DNA of 64,000 nucleotides from assembly GCA_035476815.1 (NCBI GenBank), contig DATILD010000080.1, forward strand, positions 15,852-79,851. The letters run 5' to 3'. The position numbers were made by a program, and so were the translations under genes. This document shows positions 34,136 through 42,530 of this stretch, in pieces. How positions within the stretch are numbered: position 1 is the stretch's first letter; each line of letters begins with the position of its first letter. The notes under the pieces are model-generated. The model was given only the letters and a program-made list of their open reading frames with translations, ran no database searches and had not been told where the DNA came from. Source of the DNA: Methylibium sp035476815 (lineage in GTDB: Bacteria > Pseudomonadota > Gammaproteobacteria > Burkholderiales > Burkholderiaceae_C).

Positions 34136-35140
34136 TCAGCCCGGGGCCTTCGTCAACCCCATCCGCTCCACGACGCGCTTCTCCGCTGCATAGGCGTCGC
34201 GGCAGGCCCGCGCGTAGTCGGCCGGCCCCAGGTAGGCCAGCTCCTGGTCCGACTTCGCCAGCTCGGCGATGTAGGCCGGTTCCTGCATCGCGGCGCGGAA
34301 GCCGTCGTGCAGGATCTGCACGATCTGCGCCGTCATGCCGCGCGGGCCGGCCAGGCCGTAGGGCGAGGTCGCGACGATGCCGTAGCCCAGCTCCTTGAGC
34401 GTGGGCACCTGCGGCCAGCGCTTGCTGCGCTTCTCGCCGAAGGTGGCCAGCAGCCTCAGCTTGCCGTTGTCGACGAAGGGGCCGAACGCCGTCGAGCCCA
34501 CGCCGACCTGCACCTGGCCGGCGGCGACGCCGAGCATCTGCTCGGCCACGCCCTTGTAGGGCACGTGCACATAGCTCAGACCCTTGTTGCCGAACAGCTC
34601 GTCCATCACCACGTGCGGCGTCGTGCCGACGCCGTTGGTCGCGATCGTGATCTTCTGACCCGCCTGGTTGGCCTGGCGCGCGGCCACCATCACGTCGTCC
34701 ATGCTGCGGATCGGGCTGTCGGCGCCGACCACGATGCCGAAGGTCGTGCCGGTGAGCTGCAGGATCGGCGAGGCGTCGCGGATCGGGTCCCACAGCACCT
34801 TCTGCGTGTAGGGGGCGCGGAACACCGTCTGCGGCATCTGCGCGATGGTGTAGCCGTCGGGTGCGGCCTGCTGCAGGATCGGCATGACCAGCGTGCCGCC
34901 GGCGCCGGCGCGGTTCTCGGTGACAACCTTCTGGCCCAGGTGGTGGCTGGCGGCCTCGGCCAGCACGCGCATCGCGAGGTCGGTGCCGCCGCCGGCCGGC
35001 CAGGGCACCCACAGCGTGATCGGCCGGGTGAAGTGGCTGTCGCCTTGCGCACGCGCGGCCGCCGCGGGCAGCGCGAGCGAGGCCGCGGCGCCGCGCAGCA
35101 GCGTGCGGCGCCGGACGAGGGAACGCAGGGCTCGTTTCAT
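34136..35140 (-). CDS. Bug/TctC-family periplasmic solute-binding protein
   Basis: A 334-residue extracytoplasmic receptor of the Bug family that is greatly expanded in Burkholderiales. The N-terminus RRRTLLRGAAASLALPAAAARAQ is an export signal of twin-arginine appearance. Then come PITLWVPWPAGGGTDLAMRVLAE and VTENRAGAGGTLVMPILQQAAPDGYT, the family core. Such proteins bind carboxylates and often have no dedicated permease nearby. It follows the ABC-2 permease by 6 bases in a PQQ-linked operon, an unusual partner. Its ligand is unknown. Confidence 0.9.
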   Translation of the reverse strand: MKRALRSLVRRRTLLRGAAASLALPAAAARAQGDSHFTRPITLWVPWPAGGGTDLAMRVLAEAASHHLGQKVVTENRAGAGGTLVMPILQQAAPDGYTIAQMPQTVFRAPYTQKVLWDPIRDASPILQLTGTTFGIVVGADSPIRSMDDVMVAARQANQAGQKITIATNGVGTTPHVVMDELFGNKGLSYVHVPYKGVAEQMLGVAAGQVQVGVGSTAFGPFVDNGKLRLLATFGEKRSKRWPQVPTLKELGYGIVATSPYGLAGPRGMTAQIVQILHDGFRAAMQEPAYIAELAKSDQELAYLGPADYARACRDAYAAEKRVVERMGLTKAPG

Positions 35141-35146
35141 GTTGAT

Positions 35147-36019
35147 TCAGTTCCCGCCGCCGCCACCGCGCTTGGCGAGCTGGCCGAAGCCGCGCTGCGG
35201 GTCGTAGCCCCAGCAGGCGGCGATGAAGAACACCGCCAGGCAGCCCAGCACGACCCAGGGCGCGACGCCCGGGTCCTTGCCGTAGAGCGCGAAGCGGATC
35301 CACTCGACCGCATGCGTGAAGGGGTTGAACCTGGCGAGCTGGTAGACCCACTCGGCGCCCGACTCCTGCAGCTTCCACAGCGGGTAGAGCGCGGTCGAGA
35401 TGAAGTACATCGGGAAGATCACGAAGTTCATCGTGCCGGCGAAGTTCTCGAGCTGCTTGATGTGCACCGACAGCAGCAGGCCGAGCGCGCCCAGCATCAT
35501 CGCTCCGGCGATCAGCGCGAGCAGCGCGTGCAGCGCCGCCGGCGTGAACACCGGCAGGTCGGTGCCGATCAGCAGCGCGACGACGATGAAGGCCAGCGCC
35601 TGCAGCACCGACAGCAGCGCGGTCGCGCTGAGCTTGGCGAACAGCACCCAGGGCCGCGGCAGCGGCGTGGTGAGCAGCAGCCGCATCAGGCCCATCTCGC
35701 GGTCGTAGACCATCGCCAGCGAGGACTGCATGCCGTTGAACAGCAGCACCATGCCCACCAGCCCCGGCGCGATGTAGACCTCGTAGGGGATGTAGGTGTC
35801 GTAGGGCTCGACGATCGAGATGCCGAACACGTTGCGGAAGCCCGCCGCGAACACCGCCAGCCACAGGAGCGGCCGCACCAGCGCCGAGACGAGGCGTCCG
35901 GTCTGCTGCGAGAACTTGAACACCTCGCGCATCACGATCGCCCGCAGCGCCTGCAGCGCGTGGCTCACGCCGTGGCGGGCTCCGCTGGCGGTGGAGGAGG
36001 GCAGGGCCACGGTGTTCAT
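35147..36019 (-). CDS. ABC-2 type permease of the PQQ-linked ABC system (PedC-like)
   Basis: A 290-residue inner-membrane protein with about six hydrophobic helices (for example LLWLAVFAAGF, LLSVLQALAFIVVALLIG, ALLALIAGAMMLGALGLLLS, VVLGCLAVFFIAACWGY) and the ABC-2 motif REMGLMRLLLTTPLPR. Relatives occur in alcohol-oxidation gene sets with PQQ dehydrogenases (PedC in Pseudomonas) and in lanthanide uptake clusters. Its start is reached through a nine-codon mini-ORF that begins at the binding-protein stop. Confidence 0.9.
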   Translation of the reverse strand: MNTVALPSSTASGARHGVSHALQALRAIVMREVFKFSQQTGRLVSALVRPLLWLAVFAAGFRNVFGISIVEPYDTYIPYEVYIAPGLVGMVLLFNGMQSSLAMVYDREMGLMRLLLTTPLPRPWVLFAKLSATALLSVLQALAFIVVALLIGTDLPVFTPAALHALLALIAGAMMLGALGLLLSVHIKQLENFAGTMNFVIFPMYFISTALYPLWKLQESGAEWVYQLARFNPFTHAVEWIRFALYGKDPGVAPWVVLGCLAVFFIAACWGYDPQRGFGQLAKRGGGGGN

Positions 36020-36045
36020 CGAACGGCCCCTCTTTCGCGGCTCAT
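36016..36045 (-). other. Nine-codon bridging mini-ORF (MSRERGAVR)
   Basis: The ATG overlaps the stop of the binding-protein gene (ATGA) and the TGA overlaps the ATG of the permease gene (ATGA). The first 21 bases, ATGAGCCGCGAAAGAGGGGC plus one C, recur exactly at 41356-41376, where they start another bridging frame. The purine-rich AAAGAGGGG can also serve as the Shine-Dalgarno of the permease gene, so the conserved block may act at RNA level rather than as a peptide. Confidence 0.4.
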
Positions 36046-37196
36046 CGCTGCCCCTTGCATTGCTTCTCGCCGACGTCGGCGCCTATCGTGTCGAGCACGT
36101 TGACCGGGTGCAGGATGCCTTCGATCGGCGCCTGCGAGATGACGCCCTGACCGTCGGTCATCAGCAAGGGCTGGCGCAATTGTCCGTCCCAGGCGCGAAA
36201 GCTCATGTTCACGCCCTTGGAGCCGTCGAGCTGCACCTTGGCGAACGCCTGCTGCCACGCGGCGGCCGGCCCCTTCGGCTGGCTGACGGCGATGGCGATC
36301 AGCGTCTTGGCGGCGAGCCATGCGGTCCAGTCGTGCGCGGTCATCGGCCGCTTGGTGGCCTTGGCGAAACGGCGCGAGACCTGCGGCGCGCCGAAGCGCT
36401 CGAACTGCGCATGCCAGGCCACCGGCACCAGGCCGGCATCGCCGATCACCGGGCGCGGCAGCACCGTCTGGTAGGGCAGGCCGCGGGCGAACTCGCCGTC
36501 GCTGTCGACCACCCACACCGCGTCGTACTGCGCACCGGCGGTCAGCAGCAGCGGGTTGGCGAGCTGGCGCTCGCGCGGGTCGGCGCTGAGCTTGAAGGGC
36601 TTGGCGGCGACCACCTGCAGGCCGTAGCGCTTGATCGCGGCCTGGGCCACCGCGGCGCGCTGCTGGTCGGCGGCGCTCGGGCCGGTGAGCAGCAGCAGCT
36701 TGCTCCACTTGCGCGCCACCAGCGTCTGCGCCAGCGCGTCGGCGCGCATGCGCTCGCTCGGGTACACGTGGAACAGCCGGGCGCGGCAGTCGGCGGCGCG
36801 CAGGCGGTCGTCGGCGGCGCTGAGGTTGAGCACCGGGATCTTGACCGCGTCGGTCACGGCGAGCAGCCAGTCGGCGGGCAGGTCGGCCAGCAGCACCGCG
36901 CTGCCGGCCTTCTCCGCGGCGACGGCGGCGGCTTTGGCGGTGGCCAGATCGGTCGCGGTCTTCGTGTCGAGCGCGACGCCGGCGCCGGCCGCGTCGAGCT
37001 CGAACTGGCCCTCGTCGAGCGCGACCTTGACCGCGTCCTCGGCCGGGCCGGTGGGGTGGCCGAGATAGGCGCGCTCGGCGCGGCTGCGCTCGAGGCGCGG
37101 GTCGTCGGCGGGGACGATCAGCGTGGCCTTCAGCGTCGCGGCCTGGGCCGCGAGCGTGCCGGCGGCGAACGCCGCTGCGATCAGCAGACGCCTCAT
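36042..37196 (-). CDS. ABC transporter substrate-binding protein of the PQQ-linked system
   Basis: A 384-residue periplasmic protein of the branched-chain-amino-acid-receptor-like (Peripla_BP_6) fold that accompanies PQQ-dependent alcohol dehydrogenases. Signal peptide MRRLLIAAAFAAGTLAAQAA; conserved-looking blocks are AVLLADLPADWLLAVTDAVKIPVLNLSAADDRLR and GVNMSFRAWDGQLRQPLLMTDGQGVISQAP. Its start overlaps the beta-propeller stop (ATGA). The ligand is unknown; relatives in Methylorubrum and Pseudomonas are linked to lanthanide or PQQ-enzyme function. Confidence 0.88.
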   Translation of the reverse strand: MRRLLIAAAFAAGTLAAQAATLKATLIVPADDPRLERSRAERAYLGHPTGPAEDAVKVALDEGQFELDAAGAGVALDTKTATDLATAKAAAVAAEKAGSAVLLADLPADWLLAVTDAVKIPVLNLSAADDRLRAADCRARLFHVYPSERMRADALAQTLVARKWSKLLLLTGPSAADQQRAAVAQAAIKRYGLQVVAAKPFKLSADPRERQLANPLLLTAGAQYDAVWVVDSDGEFARGLPYQTVLPRPVIGDAGLVPVAWHAQFERFGAPQVSRRFAKATKRPMTAHDWTAWLAAKTLIAIAVSQPKGPAAAWQQAFAKVQLDGSKGVNMSFRAWDGQLRQPLLMTDGQGVISQAPIEGILHPVNVLDTIGADVGEKQCKGQR

Positions 37197-38158
37197 TCGA
37201 CGATCACCAGACCGTAGGGCACGCGACCGACCGGCACCGATTTCAGCGCCTTCGCGCTCGCGACGTCGACCACGGTCACGTCGTCGCTCATGCCGTTGAT
37301 GACCCAGAGCTTCTGCTCGGCCTTGTCGAGCGTGACGTTCCACGCGCGCTTGCCGACCAGCACCAGGTTCGTGACCTTGCGGGCCATGACGTCGATGAAG
37401 GCGACATGGTTGGCCTTGCCCAGCGTCACGAAGGCGCGCCTGCCGTCCTTCGTCATCGTGATGCCGACGGGGGTGATGTCCTCGGCGCGCGCCCCCTTGA
37501 CCTCGAACGGGACCTTGCCGATCACGCTGTGGTCGGCGGTCGAGATGATGGACACGCTGGCGTCGAGTTCGCTGGTGACCCACAGCTCCTTGCCGTCGGG
37601 CGTGATCGCCATGCGACGCGGCCGCTTGCCGACCTTGACGTTCTTGACCACCTTGCCGCTCGCGGTGTCGATCACATGCACCAGGCTCGCGACCTCGGAG
37701 GTCACGTACAGGGTCTTGCCGTCGGCGCTGACCTTCACGCCCTCGGGCTCCTCGCCGACCTTGACGGTCTTGAGCACCTTGCCGGTGGCGGCATCGACGA
37801 AGCTGGCCGCCCCCGCGTCCTCGTTCGACACGTAGAGCGTCTTGCCGTCGGGCGAGAGGTCGAAGGCCTCGGGCTCGTCGCCGAGCGGCACGCGCCGCAC
37901 CGACTGGCCGGTGGCCGGGTCGATGATGTCGGCGGTGTTGGAGTCGGTGCAGGCCACCATCAGCTTGCCGTCGGGCATGCGCTGGATGTGCCGCGTGCGC
38001 TTGCAGCTCTTGATCGTGCCCTTGACGGCCAGCGTGGCGGTGTCGATCAGCGTCAGCGCGTCGTCCTTCTCGCTGGTCACGTAGGCCGTGCCGGCGTGGG
38101 CGATACCCACCGCGCAGAGCAGTGCGGCGGCAACGAGAGCCTTCGGGTTCTTCTGCAT
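37193..38158 (-). CDS. YVTN-repeat beta-propeller protein of the PQQ-linked ABC system
   Basis: A 321-residue secreted protein. The signal peptide is MQKNPKALVAAALLCAVGIAHA, followed by about seven beta-propeller repeats of the type ...DGKTLYVTSE....VIDTASGKVVKNVKVG. Such propellers are specifically associated with PQQ-dependent catabolic systems and may bind a cofactor or metal in the periplasm. I chose ATG 38158 because AGGAAG lies eight bases upstream and the signal peptide starts there; an in-frame ATG at 38191 overlapping the ATPase stop is an alternative (MTKNASQEEFP extension). Confidence 0.88.
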   Translation of the reverse strand: MQKNPKALVAAALLCAVGIAHAGTAYVTSEKDDALTLIDTATLAVKGTIKSCKRTRHIQRMPDGKLMVACTDSNTADIIDPATGQSVRRVPLGDEPEAFDLSPDGKTLYVSNEDAGAASFVDAATGKVLKTVKVGEEPEGVKVSADGKTLYVTSEVASLVHVIDTASGKVVKNVKVGKRPRRMAITPDGKELWVTSELDASVSIISTADHSVIGKVPFEVKGARAEDITPVGITMTKDGRRAFVTLGKANHVAFIDVMARKVTNLVLVGKRAWNVTLDKAEQKLWVINGMSDDVTVVDVASAKALKSVPVGRVPYGLVIVE

Positions 38159-38187
38159 CGGGAATTCTTCCTGACTTGCGTTCTTCG

Positions 38188-38934
38188 TCATGCCGCGGCG
38201 GCCGCCGGGGCGCTGGTGCGTGCGATGAAGCCCTGTTCCAGCGTCGGCTGGCCCAGCGCCGCGGTCACCTCGGCCGGCGTGCCGTCGGCCAGCAACTGGC
38301 CCTTGTGCAGCACCAGCACGCGGTCGGCCTGCTCGGCCTCCTCGACCAGGTGGGTGGCCCACAGCACGGTGACGCCGCGCGTGTGCACGTCCTCGCTGAT
38401 CGCGGCCAGCAAGTCCTTGCGCGACTTCGGGTCCAGGCCGACCGTCGCCTCGTCCATCAGCAACACCTCGGGTTGGTGCAGGCTCGCGCGCACGAGTTCC
38501 ACCTTGCGGCGGTTGCCGCCGGACAGTTCGCGCACCTTGCGGTCGAGGTCGGCGGCGATGCCGAGGCGCTCGCAGCGCTGCGCGATGCGTTCGTTCGCCA
38601 GCCCGCGCGGCAGGCCCTGCAGATCGGCCTGGAACAAGAGGTTGCGCTTGACGGAGAGGTCGAGGTCCAGCGCCATCTGCTGGAACACCACGCCGATGTG
38701 GCGCAGCGCCGAGGGGGCGGCGCTGCGCAGCGAATGGCCGGCCACCTCGACCTCGCCCTCGTCGGCGACGAACAGTCCCGTGAGCACCTGGAACAGCGTC
38801 GACTTGCCGGCGCCGTTGGGGCCCAGCAGCGCGGTGAACTGGCCCGGCGGCAGCTGCAGGTCGAGCGACTTCAGCGCGACGCGCTCGCCATAGCGCTTGG
38901 TCAGGCCGCGTACCTTGAGGATGGGTTCGGTCAT
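38188..38934 (-). CDS. ABC transporter ATP-binding protein of the PQQ-linked system
   Basis: A 248-residue ABC ATPase: Walker A LLGPNGAGKST, Q-loop GVVFQQMALDLDLSV, signature RELSGGNRRKVELVRA, Walker B VLLMDEATVGLD, and H-loop LWATHLVEEAEQADR. The type is that of drug/metabolite ABC-2 systems and of PQQ-linked ABC sets. It starts 64 bases after the pqqE stop and precedes the propeller gene by 29 bases, so one transcript could run from pqqB to the Bug gene. Confidence 0.93.
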   Translation of the reverse strand: MTEPILKVRGLTKRYGERVALKSLDLQLPPGQFTALLGPNGAGKSTLFQVLTGLFVADEGEVEVAGHSLRSAAPSALRHIGVVFQQMALDLDLSVKRNLLFQADLQGLPRGLANERIAQRCERLGIAADLDRKVRELSGGNRRKVELVRASLHQPEVLLMDEATVGLDPKSRKDLLAAISEDVHTRGVTVLWATHLVEEAEQADRVLVLHKGQLLADGTPAEVTAALGQPTLEQGFIARTSAPAAAAA

Positions 38935-38998
38935 CGTGGGTTCCGGACGAGGGCAGCGCGCCACCGGCCGGGGCCGATGGCGCAGGCGAGCCGCGCGC

Positions 38999-40231
38999 TC
39001 AGCGGGCGGCGGGCGCGGCGGACTCTAACGCAGCGTGTTCCGATCCCGCCAGCACGCGCGAGTTCGCATCGGTGCGGAACAGCATGCCCTCGGCCTTGGA
39101 GGCATTGGGCACGAAACGCAGCGGCTGGGCCGCCGGCTGCAGGCCGGCCACGGCCGCGGCGGCCAGCGCCTCGTCGATCAGGTGCCGGTCCGGGCTCTTG
39201 GGGCAGACCGGGTCGGTGGCGGTCGCATCGCCGGTCACGAGGAAGGCCTGGCAGCGGCAGCCGCCGAAGTCCTTCGGGTGCTCGTCGCAGCTGATGCAGG
39301 TCGCGCTCATCCAGCTGGTGCCGCGGTAGCGGTTGAAGGCATCGCTGTCGCGCCAGATGCTCTGGATGCTGTGCTCGGTGACCTTGGGGAAGTCGAAGCC
39401 CGGCAGCATGCGCGCGCTGTGGCAGGGCAGGGCCACGCCATCGGGCGCGATCACCATGAACACCGCGCCCCAGCCGGCCATGCAGGGCTTGACCTTGGCG
39501 TCGTAGTAGTCCGGCGAGACCCACAGGATCTTCATCTTGCCGGCGAGCCTGGCGCGGTAGCTGTCGGCCACCGCCTCGGCGGCCTTGAGCTCGTCGGGCG
39601 TGGGCATCAGCTGCGCGCGGTTATGCCAGGCCCAGCCGTAGTACTGCGTGTTGGCGAGCTCGAGGTATTCGGCGCCCATCTCGGCCGCCATCTCGATGAT
39701 GCGGCCGACGTGCGGCAGGTTGTAGCGGTGCATCACGCAGTTCAGCACCATCGGGTAGCCCTGCGACTTGATGATGCCGGCGACCTTGTTCTTCAGGTCG
39801 AAGGTGCGCGTCGACGAGATGAAGTCGTTCAGCTCCTTGGTCGAGTCCTGGAAGCTGAGCTGGATGTGGTCCAGCCCGGCCTCCTTCAGCGCCGCGGCGC
39901 GCCTCTCGGTCAGGCCGACGCCGGAGGTGATGAGGTTGGTGTAGAAGCCGAGCTTGCGCGCCTCGGCGACCAGCACCTCGAGGTCGTCGCGCAGCAGCGG
40001 CTCGCCGCCCGACAGGCCGAGCTGCACCGCGCCCATCGCGCGGGCCTCGCGGAACACGCGCAGCCAGTCCTCGGTCGAGATCTCCTGCTCGTGGCTGGCG
40101 TAGTCGATCGGGTTCGAGCAGAACACGCAGTGCAGCGGGCAGCGGTACGTGAGCTCGGCGAGCAGCCACATCGGGGCGCCGGGGGCCTTGCGGGCCGCGG
40201 CGGCGATCGGGGCTTCGACGGGTGCGTTCAT
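38999..40231 (-). CDS. pqqE: PQQ biosynthesis radical SAM enzyme
   Basis: A 410-residue radical SAM enzyme that forms the carbon-carbon bond between Glu and Tyr of the PqqA peptide. The radical SAM cluster motif is CPLHCVFC (CxxxCxxC) near residue 31-38, and the SPASM cysteines appear as CHSARM, CISCDEHPKDFGGCRCQAF and CPKSPDR near the C-terminus. It lies 16 bases after pqqD. The length is slightly above average because of a tail after AQPLRFVPNASKAEGMLFR. Confidence 0.97.
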   Translation of the reverse strand: MNAPVEAPIAAAARKAPGAPMWLLAELTYRCPLHCVFCSNPIDYASHEQEISTEDWLRVFREARAMGAVQLGLSGGEPLLRDDLEVLVAEARKLGFYTNLITSGVGLTERRAAALKEAGLDHIQLSFQDSTKELNDFISSTRTFDLKNKVAGIIKSQGYPMVLNCVMHRYNLPHVGRIIEMAAEMGAEYLELANTQYYGWAWHNRAQLMPTPDELKAAEAVADSYRARLAGKMKILWVSPDYYDAKVKPCMAGWGAVFMVIAPDGVALPCHSARMLPGFDFPKVTEHSIQSIWRDSDAFNRYRGTSWMSATCISCDEHPKDFGGCRCQAFLVTGDATATDPVCPKSPDRHLIDEALAAAAVAGLQPAAQPLRFVPNASKAEGMLFRTDANSRVLAGSEHAALESAAPAAR

Positions 40232-40247
40232 GGGCGACTCTCTTGAT

Positions 40248-40523
40248 TCACACGATCCAGCCGCGTGCTTTCGCGTCGGCGAGGAATTCGCCGACGTCGT
40301 TACGCAGACCCGGTTGGTTGAACGCAAGTTCCAGGTCGGCGGTGATGTCGAGCACGCTGGCCTTGCCGTCACAGCGCTTGAGGATCTCGCTGGCCGGGCC
40401 GTTGAGCTTGACCAGGCCCTCGGGGTAGAGCAGCACCCAGGTGTCCTGGGCCGGCTCGAACTGCAGGCGGAACAGCGGGGCGATGCGGGGCGTCGCGTCG
40501 TCGAGGATCGCGTCGGCACTCAT
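40248..40523 (-). CDS. pqqD: PqqA-binding chaperone PqqD
   Basis: A 91-residue PqqD with the winged-helix core RLQFEPAQDTWVLLYPEGLVKLNGPASEILKRCDG. It presents the PqqA peptide to PqqE. Separate from pqqC (in some methylotrophs they are fused) but overlapping it as ATGA. Confidence 0.95.
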   Translation of the reverse strand: MSADAILDDATPRIAPLFRLQFEPAQDTWVLLYPEGLVKLNGPASEILKRCDGKASVLDITADLELAFNQPGLRNDVGEFLADAKARGWIV

Positions 40524-41266
40524 GGACGCTGGTTCTCGGCCAGATCGTCGGGGTAGGCGCGCTCGACGGCGTCGAGCAGGCTCCACAGCACGTCGAGCTT
40601 GAACTGCAGGATCTCGGTCGCGCGCTCCTGCTTGGCGCGCGTCGTGCCGTACTGCATCGCGACCTCGAGGCCGTGCTCGACGTCGCGCTGCGCCAGCGGG
40701 ATGCGGGCGCGGAAGTAGGCCAGGCCCGACGGATCGATCCACGGGTACATGCTCGGCCAGCCGGCCAGCCGGTCGGCGTGGATCTTGGGCGCGAACATCT
40801 CGGTCAGCGACGAGATCACGCCCTCCTGCCAGGGCTGGCGGCGCGCGAAGTTCACGTAGGCGTCGACCGCGAAGCGCACGCCGGGCTGGACATGCCGGTT
40901 CGACCACAGGTCCTCGCGCGTCAGGCCGACGGCGATGCCCAGCTGCGTCCAGATCTCGATGCCGCCGGCGTTCGGGCCCTGGTGGTCGCCGTGGCCGTCG
41001 TGGTCGAGCATGCGGTCGATCCAGCGCCGGCGCGTCGCGCGGTCTTCGCAGTTGGCCATCACCGCGGCGTCCTTCATCGGGATCGCCTGCTGGTAGTAGA
41101 AGCGGTTGGCGACCCAGCCGCGCACCTGGAAGGGCTGCAGCGCGCCGCTGTTGAGCCGCTGGTTGAACGGATGGTGGATGTGATACCGGGCTTCTTTCGC
41201 GCGCAGCTTCGCCTCGAATTCCTCGGGGCTCCAGGGCAGCGCCTCGGCAGGCAAGGGCGCATTCAT
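40520..41266 (-). CDS. pqqC: Pyrroloquinoline-quinone synthase PqqC
   Basis: A 248-residue PqqC that performs the final oxidation and ring closure to PQQ. Conserved active-site stretches are RYHIHHPFNQRLNSGALQ, RGWVANRFYYQQAIPMKDAAVMANC and LDHDGHGDHQGPNAGGIEIW. The ATG overlaps the stop of a 37-codon mini-ORF that links it to pqqB. Confidence 0.96.
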   Translation of the reverse strand: MNAPLPAEALPWSPEEFEAKLRAKEARYHIHHPFNQRLNSGALQPFQVRGWVANRFYYQQAIPMKDAAVMANCEDRATRRRWIDRMLDHDGHGDHQGPNAGGIEIWTQLGIAVGLTREDLWSNRHVQPGVRFAVDAYVNFARRQPWQEGVISSLTEMFAPKIHADRLAGWPSMYPWIDPSGLAYFRARIPLAQRDVEHGLEVAMQYGTTRAKQERATEILQFKLDVLWSLLDAVERAYPDDLAENQRP

Positions 41267-41376
41267 ACGGTCGCCTCCGGGGTGGTCGGTCGGGGTTGAA
41301 CGACCGTGGGGTCGGCGACCGCCACGGCATTCGCGCTTCGATCCCCGCTGCGCGGGGCCCCTCTTTCGCGGCTCAT
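41263..41376 (-). other. 37-codon bridging mini-ORF between pqqB and pqqC
   Basis: Its ATG overlaps the pqqB stop (ATGA) and its TGA overlaps the pqqC start (ATGA). It begins with the same 21 bases as the mini-ORF at 36016-36045, encoding MSRERGA. The rest (Pro, Arg, Val, Ala-rich) resembles no known protein. It lacks tyrosine and is therefore not PqqA. A hairpin ggggcccc.../...gcgcggggatc follows the conserved block. Confidence 0.45.
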
Positions 41377-42305
41377 ACCGTGATCTCCATGCCGTCGTAG
41401 GCGACCTCGATGCCGCGGTGCGCGAGTTCGGCGCGCTCGGGGCCGTAGTCGTCCAGGATCGGGTTGCTGTTGTTGATGTGGATCAGGATCTTGCGGCGCG
41501 CGCGGGTCTGGTCCAGCGCGTCCATCATGCCCGGCACGCCGGGGCGGCTGGACTGCGGCAGGTGGCCCATGCTCGACGCCGGCTTTGTGCCGAGGCCGGC
41601 GGTGATCATCTCGTCCTCGGTCCAGAAGGTGCCGTCGACCATCACGCAGTCGGCCTCGCGCATCCACTCGAGCTCGTTCGGGCCGACCTCGCCGAGGCCG
41701 GGCGCGTAGAACAGGCGCCGGCCGGTGTCGAGGTCGGTGATCTCGAGCGCGATGTTGTCGCCGATCTTGGGGTCGTGGCGGTGCGGCGAGTAGGGCGGCG
41801 CCTTGCCGGGGATCGCGACGGCCCTGAAGCGCAGTGTCTCGAAGCCGGCGATCGTGAATTCGGCGACGCGCTGCTCGCCGGCGACGGGCAGCATGTGCCA
41901 GCGTACGCCGCAGTAGTGGTCGAGCACGTTGAGGATCGGCAGGCCAGTGGTCAGGTCCTCGAACACGCAGGGCGTCACGTAGAGCTCGATCGGCGGGCCC
42001 TCGCGCAGGCTCAGCAGCCCGGTGGCATGGTCGATCTGCGCGTCCATCAGCACCACGGCCTTGATCGGCGTGTCGCGCAGCCCCTGCTTCGGATGCAGGA
42101 TGGGCTGCACGCGCAACTGCTGGCCGATGTCGGGCGAGGCGTTCATCAGCACCCAGCGCTTGCCGTCGGGCGAGATCGCGATCGAGCTCTGGGTGCGCGG
42201 GCGGATCAGCCTGCTGCCGTCGCGTGCCGCCGCGCAGACCGCGCAGTTGCAGTTCCATTGCGGGCAGCCGCCGCCGGCACCGGCGCCGAGGACGAGCACT
42301 CTCAT
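41373..42305 (-). CDS. pqqB: PQQ biosynthesis hydroxylase PqqB
   Basis: A 310-residue metallo-beta-lactamase-fold PqqB. The N-terminal MRVLVLGAGAGGGCPQWNCNCAVCAAARDG has the characteristic zinc-site cysteines, and DAQIDHATGLLSLREG replaces the usual HxHxDH motif as in other PqqB. It hydroxylates the Glu-Tyr intermediate. It is the first recognisable pqq gene here; no pqqA is seen in the 225 bases upstream. Confidence 0.96.
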   Translation of the reverse strand: MRVLVLGAGAGGGCPQWNCNCAVCAAARDGSRLIRPRTQSSIAISPDGKRWVLMNASPDIGQQLRVQPILHPKQGLRDTPIKAVVLMDAQIDHATGLLSLREGPPIELYVTPCVFEDLTTGLPILNVLDHYCGVRWHMLPVAGEQRVAEFTIAGFETLRFRAVAIPGKAPPYSPHRHDPKIGDNIALEITDLDTGRRLFYAPGLGEVGPNELEWMREADCVMVDGTFWTEDEMITAGLGTKPASSMGHLPQSSRPGVPGMMDALDQTRARRKILIHINNSNPILDDYGPERAELAHRGIEVAYDGMEITV

Positions 42306-42530
42306 GCCGGTCTCCGGGGCGTCGCCCTCGACCGTCGTGGTGGGGTGGGGATGTGGTTGCACTTCATGATCATCGCTGCCCGCCGCACCAAGGGCGGGCA
42401 AATTACTCAATCGACCCGATTGACCCGGGATCTCCCCAGGTCCGGCCGGCCTGCCGGATCGGCGCTGCCGCCCGGGACGACGAGCGTCTCGCAGACACTA
42501 AGGTCCCCGCAACCCCGCAATGACCCTGCC

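Noticed and set aside
42302..42373. A 23-codon frame directly before pqqB, in pqqA position, ending in an ATGA overlap with the pqqB start.
   Set aside because: Right size for PqqA but it has neither the essential glutamate nor tyrosine (MIMKCNHIPTPPRR...), so it cannot be the PQQ precursor.
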